From NCBI GenBank assembly GCA_900315105.1, contig OMXX01000035.1, positions 1 through 39,958 of the forward strand: DNA of 39,958 nt. The letters run 5' to 3'. The translations under genes were made by a program, and so were the position numbers. Source of the stretch: an uncultured Prevotellaceae bacterium. Lineage in GTDB: Bacteria > Bacteroidota > Bacteroidia > Bacteroidales > Bacteroidaceae. This document shows positions 15,892-25,496 of the stretch, in pieces. A model generated the notes under the pieces. That model had not been told where the DNA came from. It saw only the letters and a list, made by a program, of their open reading frames with translations, and ran no database searches. How positions within the stretch are numbered: position 1 is the first letter of the stretch; each line of letters begins with the position of its first letter.

Positions 15892-17010
15892 TTATTTCTT
15901 AACTTTGAAATCATTTTTATACAAATTATAATAGCTGTCAGCTAATGCCTGTTGACTGTATAGCTTATTATAGCTATCTTTGTCTACATTGAGATTTTGC
16001 TGACGTAAAAGTCTATTCATCTGAACTCCCATATCAGTCACATCCCCACATTTAAATAATTCTATGTTAGAAGTAATGTTGTCAATGAAGAATGGGATGT
16101 CTGAAGCTAATATTTTTTTATTAAAATAATATGCGATAGACAACACACCGGACATTGTGGCTGAACGATATGGATAGACTATGTACTGTGCTCTTTTGAA
16201 AAGTTCTGCAATCTCGGAATCGTCTATGAAACGGCATATACGAATAATTCTCTTATCATGGGTCTCGTAAACGTGCCCTTTGCCAGCAATGACCAATTTA
16301 CAGTTACTATCATTAACATATTTAGTGAAGGCTTCCATTAACAAGTCCACTCCCTTATATCTATTTACATTGCCGAAGAAAAGAATGTACTTGTCATTCG
16401 TATTGATTTCTTTAGGGAATTGTGTTCCTGTCGTAATACCTTTTGTAACTAACGAGGGGAAACAAGTAAACTCACAATGCTTATAAGGAAATAGTGAATG
16501 CAGTTGAGACATTTGACTTCTCGAACTAGTAGTAAGATTGTTGATTTTCTCCCTACATATTCTATTCCCCCTAATGACAAAATAGTCTCTAAAAAACTTG
16601 TCTTTTTTGCTCATCTTTTCCACTTCATGAGGATGTAAATCATGAACAGTGTAATAATAATTACTCTTATTATGCAAAGAAATATAATATGCGAGACAAA
16701 AATCTCCCGTTAAGAAATGCACGACATCTGGGTTAATCTTTTTAGTTTGTGTTTTTATTTGTCGAATAACTCGAAACGGCCAAACCTTGTAAACCAGTTT
16801 CCCTAAAAAATGGTTAGGCATTTCAACAAAAATAGGATTTGCCTTTTTACTTATCATGCTTTCATAGCTCTCTCCTTTTTTGTTGCAACAAATGATATGG
16901 ACTTCAAACCTTTCATCTGCGGCTAAAGTATTAGCTATCGACGCCGCAAAAGGTCTCATACCAGAGGCGGATTCTGTAGCTACAAATAATATTTTAATTG
17001 GTTTTGCCAT
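15892..17010 (-). CDS. GT4-type glycosyltransferase
   Basis: A 372-aa GT-B protein. The N-terminus [20 protein letters not shown] has the glycine loop, [20 protein letters not shown] and [15 protein letters not shown] form the acceptor side, and [20 protein letters not shown] begins the donor domain. [12 protein letters not shown] follows. The second Glu region is diverged ([18 protein letters not shown]), so the E-x7-E motif is degenerate. It lies 5 nt upstream of ugd. Donor and acceptor cannot be deduced. Confidence 0.85.
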   Translation of the reverse strand: MAKPIKILFVATESASGMRPFAASIANTLAADERFEVHIICCNKKGESYESMISKKANPIFVEMPNHFLGKLVYKVWPFRVIRQIKTQTKKINPDVVHFLTGDFCLAYYISLHNKSNYYYTVHDLHPHEVEKMSKKDKFFRDYFVIRGNRICREKINNLTTSSRSQMSQLHSLFPYKHCEFTCFPSLVTKGITTGTQFPKEINTNDKYILFFGNVNRYKGVDLLMEAFTKYVNDSNCKLVIAGKGHVYETHDKRIIRICRFIDDSEIAELFKRAQYIVYPYRSATMSGVLSIAYYFNKKILASDIPFFIDNITSNIELFKCGDVTDMGVQMNRLLRQQNLNVDKDSYNKLYSQQALADSYYNLYKNDFKVKK

Positions 17011-17045
17011 AAAATATATGATTCTTTGATTTATTGAGTTGGAAG

Positions 17046-18368
17046 TTATCGAACTATTTTACAGTGATTAAGGCTGTTGAGGCTACGATACGACTTTATG
17101 TCTTCACCGTTGATGTTGGTAAATTGAGATTTTGTCGAATATAATTTCTCTGTAGAGTAATACATGTCTGCGGACTTGCATGTGGTCTTATCCAAAGTTA
17201 TCAATATTTTGCCAGTACCCAGGTTGTATCTCTTTTGAAACAGTCGTCCATCACTGGATAATTGGCAATCTTTAAATGTGTATTTCCCCTTCCGATAACC
17301 ATCTTTGTCTCCTATCATACAAGCATAATTATGAACAGAGAATGAGCAATTCTCAAATCCATATGTTGCATCGTCAATAGCTCCTTTGCTCTTTGAAGGC
17401 AAAAGACCAAGGATACCGTTTTCAACAGGTTGATCTACAGAATAATTGAACTCACATTGATTGAACTGCGAAACGAATCTTCCGTAATGCCACGTCATAT
17501 CACTGCCACACTGAAGGGTAGAGATGCTTCTTTTGTTTGGCCCTTTACATATAAACTTGCATTTTTTGTAATTGACATGAACATCGGCAAAGACGTGGTT
17601 GTTGTGATTGTACAGGATAATCATACCAGATGATCGTGATTGACAAGGGGAGTAATATGTACAGTTATCTACATTTACATTGATCAAACAATTTTGTATA
17701 TTGGCTGTCCCGCTCACCGAGAAACACATGCACTCATCCTTTGCATCGTGCTCAAAGTAGCAATTCTTTAGAGTTATAGATCCCAAAGAACTTGTTTTAC
17801 TCATGTACCAAAGAATACCTCCCTGCTTAGACCATGTGTCGTTAACAATCTTGCAATTATTCATATAGACATCGGCACCCGTAGAGAAGATGAACGTTAC
17901 ATTATTATAATGGGTACGACATTCAAAGTTCACATTCTTCAACCTGATCATCCCTTTCTTAGCTGAAAGTATTGAAGTATCTCCTGTGCTGTCTCTTTTA
18001 GAAAATTTCTGGCCGAGTAAACATGTTATATTTACGTTTTCCATGTATATCTTTCCTGAATCTTTCAATGAGAAAATATCGTCGTATCTGCTTAGGGGAT
18101 AGGACTTAGGAATGACAATCTTGGCACCATTCCCGTGGATGGAAATATTCTTACCAGCTATAATCTTTGAGTTCAGATAATAGGTTTTTCCCTTTTGTAA
18201 GCTGATAGTCTTCTGCTCTCTGATACACTGGTTGAAGAGTGGGGAGGAGTCGACTACCTGAGAAGCATTGCTATTAGGGCAAGCAACTATGAGAAAGAAT
18301 ATGAATAAAAATATTCTTACTTGCCTATAAAACAGATAAGATGCTATGTAACGGTGGAAATCATTCAT
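17046..18368 (-). CDS. Exported right-handed beta-helix protein
   Basis: A 440-aa protein with an N-terminal hydrophobic segment (VRIFLFIFFLIVACPNSNAS, about residues 17-36) that could be a signal peptide, with LIVAC resembling a lipobox. The rest has repeated short strands with N-x-x-I/F and K-N-C/K-D-C turns (e.g. IYMENVNITC, IRLKNVNFEC, VYMNNCKIVN, ITLKNCYFEH, YGFENCSFSV, YTFKDCQLSS), about 20-25 residues apart, as in pectate-lyase-like parallel beta-helices. No catalytic site is obvious. It may bind or process the surface polysaccharide outside the cytoplasm. Many Cys residues are unusual for an exported Bacteroidales protein. It lies 35 nt upstream of a GT gene. Confidence 0.75.
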   Translation of the reverse strand: MNDFHRYIASYLFYRQVRIFLFIFFLIVACPNSNASQVVDSSPLFNQCIREQKTISLQKGKTYYLNSKIIAGKNISIHGNGAKIVIPKSYPLSRYDDIFSLKDSGKIYMENVNITCLLGQKFSKRDSTGDTSILSAKKGMIRLKNVNFECRTHYNNVTFIFSTGADVYMNNCKIVNDTWSKQGGILWYMSKTSSLGSITLKNCYFEHDAKDECMCFSVSGTANIQNCLINVNVDNCTYYSPCQSRSSGMIILYNHNNHVFADVHVNYKKCKFICKGPNKRSISTLQCGSDMTWHYGRFVSQFNQCEFNYSVDQPVENGILGLLPSKSKGAIDDATYGFENCSFSVHNYACMIGDKDGYRKGKYTFKDCQLSSDGRLFQKRYNLGTGKILITLDKTTCKSADMYYSTEKLYSTKSQFTNINGEDIKSYRSLNSLNHCKIVR

Positions 18369-18426
18369 AAAGATAAAAGTGCGATTATGAGTCTAAGGCA
18401 TTAAGGTATTATAGGTATCATTTAAT

Positions 18427-19155
18427 TCACAATATATTGTGATTTGTTACTTTAGCCTTTTCTAATCTCTTAAAGCCTACAGCTGATAAGGCATTTTGAA
18501 ATTCTGCGATTTCTAAAATTATCTTATTATAGTCAAGAGCAATTTGAATAATATGTGATAATTCAAGTCCTTCTAATTTGGATATTTGCTTGCTTACATC
18601 CTCATCACGATGAGCTCCAACCGTGTTTCTTGTTTCGATTAATTCTTGTTTATGTTCTTCACTGAAAGATGTTAACTTTTTCCTTGATGCTTTAAATTCC
18701 TCAAGAAGGCTTTCTGGTCCATAGGAGATCAAGATTTTAATCACCTTAGCAGTTTCATCTATCAATTTTTTCGATGTCTCATATATTGATACGCTCATGG
18801 TGACAAGTAATGATTGTTTGATCCAATCATCCTTAACGCTTGTCAGATTCTTGATATTTTTCTTCAATTCAATACTCACCATTTGTATTTGACCGAACAT
18901 ATTCCAAATTTTCAGATTGTCGCGAAAGGCATCCTTTTTTATCTGAAGATTGTGAACTGCTGAGATGCTACCTTTAGATGAAAGTTTGTCTATCAATCCT
19001 ATATTTTTCTTACAATGATCAATGCTCTGCTTTATCAGGTCAAGACAAGCCATCTCTTTCTGTAGTGAATCGTTAAGAGACGTACCTAACTTAATTTTGT
19101 CTTCTTCCAACCTTTGCTCTAAGAAAACATCTATTGGACTTTTGGTAACGTTCAT
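18427..19155 (-). CDS. Helical protein with a HEPN-like R-N-x4-H motif, 242 aa
   Basis: A cytoplasmic, almost entirely helical protein with Lys/Glu-rich stretches, no membrane segment and no signal peptide. Near residues 176-182 it has ETRNTVGAHRDED. This R-N-x(4)-H arrangement, near the end of a long helix and followed by acidic residues, matches the catalytic Rx4-6H motif of HEPN ribonucleases. The overall family is not recognised. It lies downstream of a metallo-beta-lactamase remnant and the GHKL ATPase-nuclease gene, so it may belong to the same accessory block. A role as an RNase effector is inferred only from the motif and context. Confidence 0.6.
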   Translation of the reverse strand: MNVTKSPIDVFLEQRLEEDKIKLGTSLNDSLQKEMACLDLIKQSIDHCKKNIGLIDKLSSKGSISAVHNLQIKKDAFRDNLKIWNMFGQIQMVSIELKKNIKNLTSVKDDWIKQSLLVTMSVSIYETSKKLIDETAKVIKILISYGPESLLEEFKASRKKLTSFSEEHKQELIETRNTVGAHRDEDVSKQISKLEGLELSHIIQIALDYNKIILEIAEFQNALSAVGFKRLEKAKVTNHNIL

Positions 19156-19250
19156 AATTTAAGATTTAATTATAATGGAGATTAGTAAACGTATGTTTCC
19201 CTTACCTATATTTGTACACAAATAAGAACATATATGAAGATACCTGCTGC

Positions 19251-19559
19251 TTATATCGTAATGTAAATATCCGAAATTTCATCTGTCCGTTTAATCCGAT
19301 GTTTACTTATTCGGTCTAAGTATTTCAATGTTATGGCTACTGGATGATTATAATCGTTATTGGCTCCAACAGAAATACATACAGTGGCACATTTCATCGG
19401 AGACGGTGGAACATACTTTCTGTCTGAGCGTTTATTCTCTCCACCATGATGGGGAGCTATGAGTATATTGTAATCGGACTTCAACCCATTTTGAATTTTC
19501 CTTTCTGTTGAATTAATTATCTGCTTTTGTTTATCGTCACCACTATTCTCTTCACCAAT
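19251..19559 (-). pseudogene. C-terminal remnant of a metallo-beta-lactamase-fold (ComEC-like) protein
   Basis: The open frame from 19559 to 19251 has no usual start except TTG at 19484. It encodes the end of a ComEC/Rec2-type MBL domain: YNILIAPHHGG (the HHG metal loop), VCISVGANNDYNHPVAITLK (the SVG.N.Y.HP motif) and a final R-T-D...I-Y-I-T. The part before the TTG (GDDKQKQIINSTERKIQNG) also reads like MBL protein but overlaps, in another frame, the last codons of the 1076-aa gene. The whole metal-binding N-terminus (HxHxDH) is missing, so this is a decapitated gene whose front was replaced by the ATPase gene. Confidence 0.65.
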
Positions 19560-22500
19560 TCATCGAATGAAGCACCCGTTTGGAATGCAAGTTTGGAGAT
19601 GCTGCCCCTGTAATTATCCAACCGTATCTTTCTTTGTGTAACATCATTGTCTGCATCGACGATGGGCTGCATATATGATAGTTCATTGCCTATCTCTAGG
19701 TGAACATGAGTATTGGCTATAATATCTTCAGAATGTTGTTCAATGTATTCTTGAGTAGAGTCAGATGGAATGTTTACCTTCGTTTTGTCACTCAAGTCTA
19801 CGCAACAAAGAGAGTAACAATCTGGATGGGTAGCCGCCATAAGAACTTGATTTGTACTCATGTGAGCATAATAGTCTGTTTCAAAGTTCCATTTAGCTTT
19901 TACCTCAATATAATAGATGTTTACCCATTTATCATTATGTTTAGCCATGACAATGATATCTTGACCATTCTGAATGTCATCGACTGTAAGGTTTTCGCCA
20001 ATCTCTTTACGGGTTACGACTTCAATGATGTCACTTGTCAACACCTTCCTTATCTCATCTTCAATGAGTTTTCCAATACGAAGACAGAAGAAGAACTTCG
20101 ATTGCCGTTCATTCTCAAGTTCTTGTTCGTGTTCCATTTTGTCCATGAACTCATGGATATCGCCTTTCTCCTTGAGATTTGCCAGACGATTGAGGTCATC
20201 ATCTGCTAAATCCATTAGAGAGAACAAGCTTTTCTGTGCTGGTCCACTTTGCATCTTGAAGGTTATCGTTTCCTTCTGCATATTGATTTCAGGAAACCAA
20301 CTTTGCCAATCAGTATCCTCATTCAGCTTTAGGATAATCTGTCTAAGAGGCTTTGTGTAATGGGTTATCTTCTCCTGCCCAAGTTCATCTTTTATTGTTT
20401 CATATATTTCTCTAGCTACATCCTTTGGTATTATAGCTTCGGAAATGAGACTTTCATATCTCGTATTCACCCATTCATCATGAAGGTCTTTGTTTATGAC
20501 CTCCTGGTAGAGATCTGCCAACTCGTCAGAAATACCATCATTCTTAAGTAGATCTTCCTTCTTGCACAAACCATTATTCTGATTAGGAATAACACCATAT
20601 ACGTTGAGTTTGTCTTGTCGGTCTTTATCAGTAGAGGAAGCATAAGTAATCACGAAGTCATGAAGTAAATCAGCATTGTCTTTAACCCAATCGGAATCTT
20701 TCAAGCTAACGAAATAAAGCGAGCAATCACAAAGATAGTTGAAAGTAGGAGCATAGAACGTCTCTTCGTCTTCTGTTAACTTAGGCAATATGTTTTGCTG
20801 GAATGTAAAGCTAAAAACCTTACAGATTTGCTTAATCATTCGATAGCGATAGCTGTTCGGTTGTGCTAATGAAAATGCAGAGCACAGGGTTACCATCGCT
20901 TTCAACTTATCGTTTTCTGGCATTACGACTGGTTGTGCGATTAAAGTTTCTCTTCTCCAAGTTGAAATCGTATTACTTATTGCATTCTGTAAATCCCTTA
21001 TTTCATAGGAGCCCACTGAGCATACATCTCTATAAGCTGGATCGAAGATCTTCTCTACCCCCAAACCCATTAAAGGCTTAACCAACGAATAGACTTCATC
21101 CGTTAAGAATGCTCCATCATGTAGTTCTCCCTTCCTGTGGAGGTTGCCATTGCGACTGGGGAGTAGAGCGTAGTTATCTAGCAATTTCTCATTACCGCTA
21201 TCTTTCAAGAAAACCAAGAAACTATGAAGTTCCTTAGTTTTCGACTTTATAGCTTGACAAACATTCTCCACAGTGATGAAAAATTCCTCATCTCTTCCAC
21301 AATCCCATCTATTTACGGTCTCAGACCACCTAATCAAGTTTTTCTCAGGCATAAGATAGGGCTGTCCCTCTTCGTCAACGACCATACTCGCAAAATGAAG
21401 GATAGTAGGTTCATATAACTCTCGTTGCTCATCTGACAACTTAGCATAGAAATCGGGATGGAGCAAGCGAACCCTTTTATCTGTTATACTTTTTCTTCCC
21501 TTACTTGTGGGAATCACCTTCCAATTTTGGATTTGGGCCTTCCAAATATTTTGCAGGTCGTCATAGAATGCTTTCCGCACCCCATCGTCATCATCCTTGC
21601 TGAAAGATACCTTACACATGTCCAATGTGAGGTCTGCTGTATGTTTATCATCCTTGTAGTAATGAAATAGCACTTCCATCATTTCTTTCAGGACCTGAGC
21701 GTTGTGATCGCCTTTAGCTCGTTTTGAATCCACATTTTCTGGGAGCATGATGTTGTTGCGCTTCTCAACCGGATAGAAACGCTTAGAATGGAAGATAAAG
21801 TTTACCCCAAAATGTTCTGTGCCTATCAAAGGGAAATAAAGGAATAAGCTTGGAATTTCATCAATGGAAGGAGTGCAGGTGGGGAATGGGGGTATGATGA
21901 CTACATCCTTTCCATCTTTCGATTGAAGGCTCTTGCAAATATATTTCTCATTATCAGAAGTCTCAATAGTGGTTGTTACCAGTTGCCAATTATCGATGTA
22001 TTCCAAATCAACTCTTTGTTCACCGACAGACCTGCGAAAAGTGAAGGCGTTATTGGCATAATTGTTCTTAAGCTCTATTTCTGTAATTTCCTTATTGAGA
22101 ACAAGTACAAAGGGCATGAGCTTGAATACACTCATAAGCTGATCCGATATGCTCTTTACCTTCTCAGGACTTAGTTCATAGCGGAAAGAAGTCCATTCAT
22201 CTTGTGTCAGGACACGAGGCTGGAGTTTGTGTAACTCTCTGACGAATTTCATTTCATTCCGCATTTCGACAACACCTTCAGTAGGTTCTGTATAAGAACG
22301 GTCTAGGAGGAAATCCTTGATGATGTAGAAACCATCCGACACGCCAGGATTTGAGAAGACCTCAAAAGGACCACTCACATAGACCTTTTCATTGAATGCA
22401 TGAGTGGTCATGAATCCTGTTCCGTAGCGCCCCACTTGTTCAGACTCTTTGTCATCCTTGGAACTGTTTTGATTGACCAATGCCAATAATGACATATAGT

Positions 22501-22747
22501 CAAAGGGGCGACCATGATGAGAGAAGACAATCTTGTCGTTATCCAGCACGATGCGGATATGACAATCTTCACTAAGGTCACGAGCATTCTGAATCAGTTC
22601 CCATATAGCCCGTTCACCACTTTTCTCTTCCAAACTATCGATACCCTGCCGAATCTTCTTGCAGTAGCCTAAGAGTTCTTGATACTCCTTCTGATATTGC
22701 TGATACTCTTCGACCGTGTCGAAATGTTTTGAGTTATCTATTGACAT
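19517..22747 (-). CDS. GHKL (sacsin/Hsp90-type) ATPase with C-terminal PDDEXK-like nuclease domain
   Basis: A 1076-aa soluble protein. The N-terminal GHKL ATPase shows the N-box E50-x3-N54 (AIWELIQNARDLS), a G1-like strand (IVFSHHGRPF, ~73-82) and the G2 box QVGRYGTGF (~104-112). The middle is a long unrecognised helical region. Near the C-terminus D930 in NGQDIIVMA and E948-x-K950 in YYIEVKAKW give a D...ExK restriction-nuclease-like site, as in DUF3883-type domains. This ATPase-plus-nuclease layout is known from predicted or tested anti-phage proteins, so a defence role is inferred. It lies between a truncated ORF and an MBL remnant, suggesting insertion. A HEPN-like gene follows at 18427. 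Confidence 0.8.
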   Translation of the reverse strand: MSIDNSKHFDTVEEYQQYQKEYQELLGYCKKIRQGIDSLEEKSGERAIWELIQNARDLSEDCHIRIVLDNDKIVFSHHGRPFDYMSLLALVNQNSSKDDKESEQVGRYGTGFMTTHAFNEKVYVSGPFEVFSNPGVSDGFYIIKDFLLDRSYTEPTEGVVEMRNEMKFVRELHKLQPRVLTQDEWTSFRYELSPEKVKSISDQLMSVFKLMPFVLVLNKEITEIELKNNYANNAFTFRRSVGEQRVDLEYIDNWQLVTTTIETSDNEKYICKSLQSKDGKDVVIIPPFPTCTPSIDEIPSLFLYFPLIGTEHFGVNFIFHSKRFYPVEKRNNIMLPENVDSKRAKGDHNAQVLKEMMEVLFHYYKDDKHTADLTLDMCKVSFSKDDDDGVRKAFYDDLQNIWKAQIQNWKVIPTSKGRKSITDKRVRLLHPDFYAKLSDEQRELYEPTILHFASMVVDEEGQPYLMPEKNLIRWSETVNRWDCGRDEEFFITVENVCQAIKSKTKELHSFLVFLKDSGNEKLLDNYALLPSRNGNLHRKGELHDGAFLTDEVYSLVKPLMGLGVEKIFDPAYRDVCSVGSYEIRDLQNAISNTISTWRRETLIAQPVVMPENDKLKAMVTLCSAFSLAQPNSYRYRMIKQICKVFSFTFQQNILPKLTEDEETFYAPTFNYLCDCSLYFVSLKDSDWVKDNADLLHDFVITYASSTDKDRQDKLNVYGVIPNQNNGLCKKEDLLKNDGISDELADLYQEVINKDLHDEWVNTRYESLISEAIIPKDVAREIYETIKDELGQEKITHYTKPLRQIILKLNEDTDWQSWFPEINMQKETITFKMQSGPAQKSLFSLMDLADDDLNRLANLKEKGDIHEFMDKMEHEQELENERQSKFFFCLRIGKLIEDEIRKVLTSDIIEVVTRKEIGENLTVDDIQNGQDIIVMAKHNDKWVNIYYIEVKAKWNFETDYYAHMSTNQVLMAATHPDCYSLCCVDLSDKTKVNIPSDSTQEYIEQHSEDIIANTHVHLEIGNELSYMQPIVDADNDVTQRKIRLDNYRGSISKLAFQTGASFDELVKRIVVTINKSR

Positions 22748-22879
22748 TTTCTATTAATGGCATTCTTTATGTAATAGTACCACCTATAAGATAAGTCGAA
22801 AGAATGCTCTTGCTACAAAACTCTAAATTTTTTAAAAAGTAGTTTTGGTAGTACCTGATGCGTGGTCACGATTACACGA

Positions 22880-22969
22880 TTAATACAAGTAGCTCTTGAT
22901 GTTGTCCAGCCTCATCTTTAACGATGAAGGGAAAGCGTCACAAAGCCTTTTATACAGATCAGATGTCAT
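22880..22969 (-). CDS. Possible 29-aa ORF, perhaps the 5' scrap of a displaced gene
   Basis: The ATG at 22969, preceded at 8 nt by GGAG, opens 29 codons (MTSDLYKRLCDAFPSSLKM..., ending KSYLY). It begins 6 nt after the GT14 stop, at normal operon spacing. It is not a known small protein. It looks like the beginning of a capsule gene cut off where the ATPase gene was inserted. Confidence 0.35.
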   Translation of the reverse strand: MTSDLYKRLCDAFPSSLKMRLDNIKSYLY

Positions 22970-22975
22970 GACTCC

Positions 22976-23883
22976 TTATTCTCTGTTTATACTATATACC
23001 AATAAGTCTTTCAGTTTTCTCGAAATCACAGGATCTATCTTTCTACAGAAGAACGCACCACTTTTAATGATGTCTTCGTATTCTTCTTCATTGAGTGTAA
23101 GAGGTGAGCCTTCATGGTTACGTCCATCTGCTTTCTTTGTCCAATTAATATATCTCAAAGAATGTTTCTCTATATTCAATTCTGATAAGTGAGGGTAGAG
23201 CAGAGTATGGAATATAAGTTCATCTCCACAACTGGTATGGTGAAAACGCCGGAAGAAACTTGGATTAGTTTGTTCTTGCTGAATAACGAATTGAGCAACT
23301 GAACGATGCCAAGTAAACCAATTCCAACCACCCCAAAGTCCGGGTATCATCTTTCGCCAATAGATTCGCTTGCTGATGAAATTAAAAGCACGAGCATATA
23401 AATTAATAAGTCTGTTATCTCTATGTCTTATATCCATCAAGTACCATGGTTGCACGCGAGATGGATACTTCCTTACCATGCATTTTGCATGATATTCTTC
23501 GGACTCAATCTCCATATAGCTTTTCCCTTCATTCTTCTCAAAGAATTTGTCGAAAGTCATGTTGGAGTGTATGGGGAAGTCTTGTCCACTTATGAGATGA
23601 AAATAGTCGATCTGCCCCCCCCAGATTGATTATAGGCTTTATGAAGGAGCCGTAATGTAACCTCTATCTGTGAGTATCCGCCGTGAGTAACTTCCATTCG
23701 CTCCTTACCTTCGAGGAAAATGTTGTGATCGGATTTATTCTCAGCAATAAACTTCTCAGCCCATTTAGTCTTCTTATCAATATTGATGAAACAATAGTGG
23801 TTGGGAGCCGCCAATAGACTGATAATCTCCTTTAGTTGCTCGGGATACGCATGAGCGTAGATAAGAAATGCATGGTTCAACAT
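22976..23883 (-). CDS. GT14 (core-2/I-branching-like) glycosyltransferase, switched OFF by a G8 tract
   Basis: The first frame (from 23883) encodes MLNHAFLIYAHAYPEQLKEI, VTHGGYSQIEVTLRLLHKAY and then meets eight G at 23622-23615 and ends RSTIFIS. The second frame continues with QIDYFHLISGQDFPIHSNM, WGGWNWFTWHRSVAQFV, TSCGDELIFHTLLY and LRYINWTKK. These are consecutive signatures of the Branch (beta-1,6-GlcNAc/xylosyl-transferase) family. With nine G the reading frame is continuous and gives 302 aa (909 nt). At present the enzyme ends after about 97 residues. It follows wbsX by 22 nt. Activation would add a branch or alternative sugar to the polysaccharide; this is inferred. Confidence 0.85.
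23615..23622 (-). repeat. G8 homopolymer, GT14 gene OFF (G9 would be ON)
   Basis: The coding strand reads AAT CAA TCT, eight G, CAG ATC GAC TAT. The conserved DYFHLISGQDFP segment is in frame only if the G count is a multiple of three. Confidence 0.9.
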
Positions 23884-23905
23884 AATCGTCGATCTTTATA
23901 TTTTC

Positions 23906-25018
23906 TTACTCTTTCTCTTCATCCACAGCCTTTCGCAGAGCCTCAATGAACCCTCGGCCATATGTAATGTCCGGTTCCATGAAGTTGCCTTCACCCCATT
24001 CGTTCCACGATTTGAGGAATAGGATCTGATGTTCGGGCTTCTTGTTGCGGATGACGTCGAAAGCTTCCTTCACATGCTTGTAGAAGTACTTTGGCTCGGC
24101 ATGGACGAGAAGAGAACCATTCCAACCAGAACGTGGAGTGTGGTCCCACTGAGGGAGAATACAAGGAATGACACGCTCGTCTGCATCATGAGGCTGGATG
24201 AGATAATGATAAACTTTACGATAATCCTCCATGAATGGTGGACGGTGGCGGAAGAAGCCTGACACCTTACGCCATCTGATGTATGACTGACGCTTGATCT
24301 TATCCCAAGTGGTGTTACCCTTGGGAAGACCTTTGCCTAACCGTTGATAGGAAACCGCATCATAGCCCATATTGAAAGCATCTTCCTCTGTGTGGTGAGG
24401 GTCTGTCTTGTTTGCAACTAAATAGAGTCCGGGGAAACCGGCTTCTTTAGTCCACTGTTTCAAGTGGTCAAGATATTCTTGCGGAACCTGATATGGTGCA
24501 AAGATATAGAGTAGCGGCTTGCCGTCCACCTTTACATATCTCGGATCTTTGAACGCCTTGATAAAAAAGGCAAAGTGCATCTTCTCGTCTTCTAATCCAG
24601 GATAAGTCTGCTCGATGAGTAACTTGTTGGTACTCGTGCCATCGCTGTTCCAGTTCTTGGCATACCAGGAATGGTTTGCCCAACCGAGACAGAAGGGGAA
24701 ATCAGGCTTGCCTGACTCAAGCACGCTGTCAAAGATATCAGCAATAAGCGTCTTGCCATTGCCAAACCAATAGTGCCAATAACAAAAGGCTGTCACACCT
24801 GCATCTCGTGCCATCTGTGCTTGTTGCTCTCTCACTTCAGGCAAACGCAAATCATAATATCCGAGTTCTGTCGGAACACGCGGTTGGTTATGTCCTTTGA
24901 ACAAAGGCTTTGCCTTACCAACGTTAGTCCACTCTGTGAATCCTTTTCCCCACCACTCATCATTCTCTTTGAATGGGTGGAATTGTGGAAGATAAAATGC
25001 TATAATTTGTGGTTTCAT
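23906..25018 (-). CDS. WbsX-type glycosyltransferase (GH99-like)
   Basis: A 370-aa WbsX family protein. It starts [20 protein letters not shown], with [47 protein letters not shown] and CLGWANHSWYAKNW, and ends LFLKSWNEWGEGNFMEPD. All are family landmarks of a GH99-like barrel found in O-antigen and capsule loci. The length is full. The first 108 nt are duplicated as a remnant at 27196-27303, beyond the DUF2971 gene. The role is presumed sugar transfer during repeat-unit assembly; biochemistry of the family is sparse. Confidence 0.88.
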   Translation of the reverse strand: MKPQIIAFYLPQFHPFKENDEWWGKGFTEWTNVGKAKPLFKGHNQPRVPTELGYYDLRLPEVREQQAQMARDAGVTAFCYWHYWFGNGKTLIADIFDSVLESGKPDFPFCLGWANHSWYAKNWNSDGTSTNKLLIEQTYPGLEDEKMHFAFFIKAFKDPRYVKVDGKPLLYIFAPYQVPQEYLDHLKQWTKEAGFPGLYLVANKTDPHHTEEDAFNMGYDAVSYQRLGKGLPKGNTTWDKIKRQSYIRWRKVSGFFRHRPPFMEDYRKVYHYLIQPHDADERVIPCILPQWDHTPRSGWNGSLLVHAEPKYFYKHVKEAFDVIRNKKPEHQILFLKSWNEWGEGNFMEPDITYGRGFIEALRKAVDEEKE

Positions 25019-25064
25019 TTTTCTAATATAATATTTGTATAAAACTTAAATTTAACAAATTTAT

Positions 25065-25163
25065 TTATCCTAACAAATTTATTGCTTGGTGAGCAAGTGT
25101 CGTTATCAAGTTGGCAGAAATGCCAATAGCAATTCCAAAAAAGGCTTGAAAGAAAATCTTCAT
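25065..25163 (-). CDS. Possible 32-aa membrane micro-protein
   Basis: The ATG at 25163 opens 32 codons encoding a hydrophobic peptide (KIFFQAFFGIAIGISANLI then TTLAHQAINLLG) that would form one membrane helix. It lies in an otherwise empty 478-nt gap between the DUF2971 gene and wbsX. Size and hydrophobicity fit small toxin-like or membrane-anchored peptides, but nothing proves expression. Confidence 0.4.
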   Translation of the reverse strand: MKIFFQAFFGIAIGISANLITTLAHQAINLLG

Positions 25164-25496
25164 TTATAACTTATTCTTTAATGCCCTATGTTCTGTAATA
25201 TTTTATTATCTGCACATTGAGTATTTATCATTCTTGGGATAATCTCTGTAAACACGTCTGTCTTCAGACCATACGAAACTGTCTTTAGAATCCTATGACT
25301 GGGTAAGGTATCATCATTAGAATAACCATTCGATTATTTGTCTATTTAGATCTTGAAGTTGTCATTGTCTTAATTATATGCCTGAATCTTTGCACTGCAC
25401 AATACACCTCAAGCTCCAATTCTACTATTGGCTGTGTTCCCAATCAGTCTTTCAACAAATATCCTTTATTTCCATAAGGCCCAGTTTTCTACTGTT
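25164..25496. other. 333-nt non-coding stretch, no gene seen
   Basis: Only short out-of-frame ORFs occur. A small perfect hairpin is present (GTCTG 25256-25260, CAGAC 25265-25269). No promoter of the TAnnTTTG class with a proper -33 partner was found. The low coding content next to the DUF2971 gene fits a decayed or foreign junction. Confidence 0.4.
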
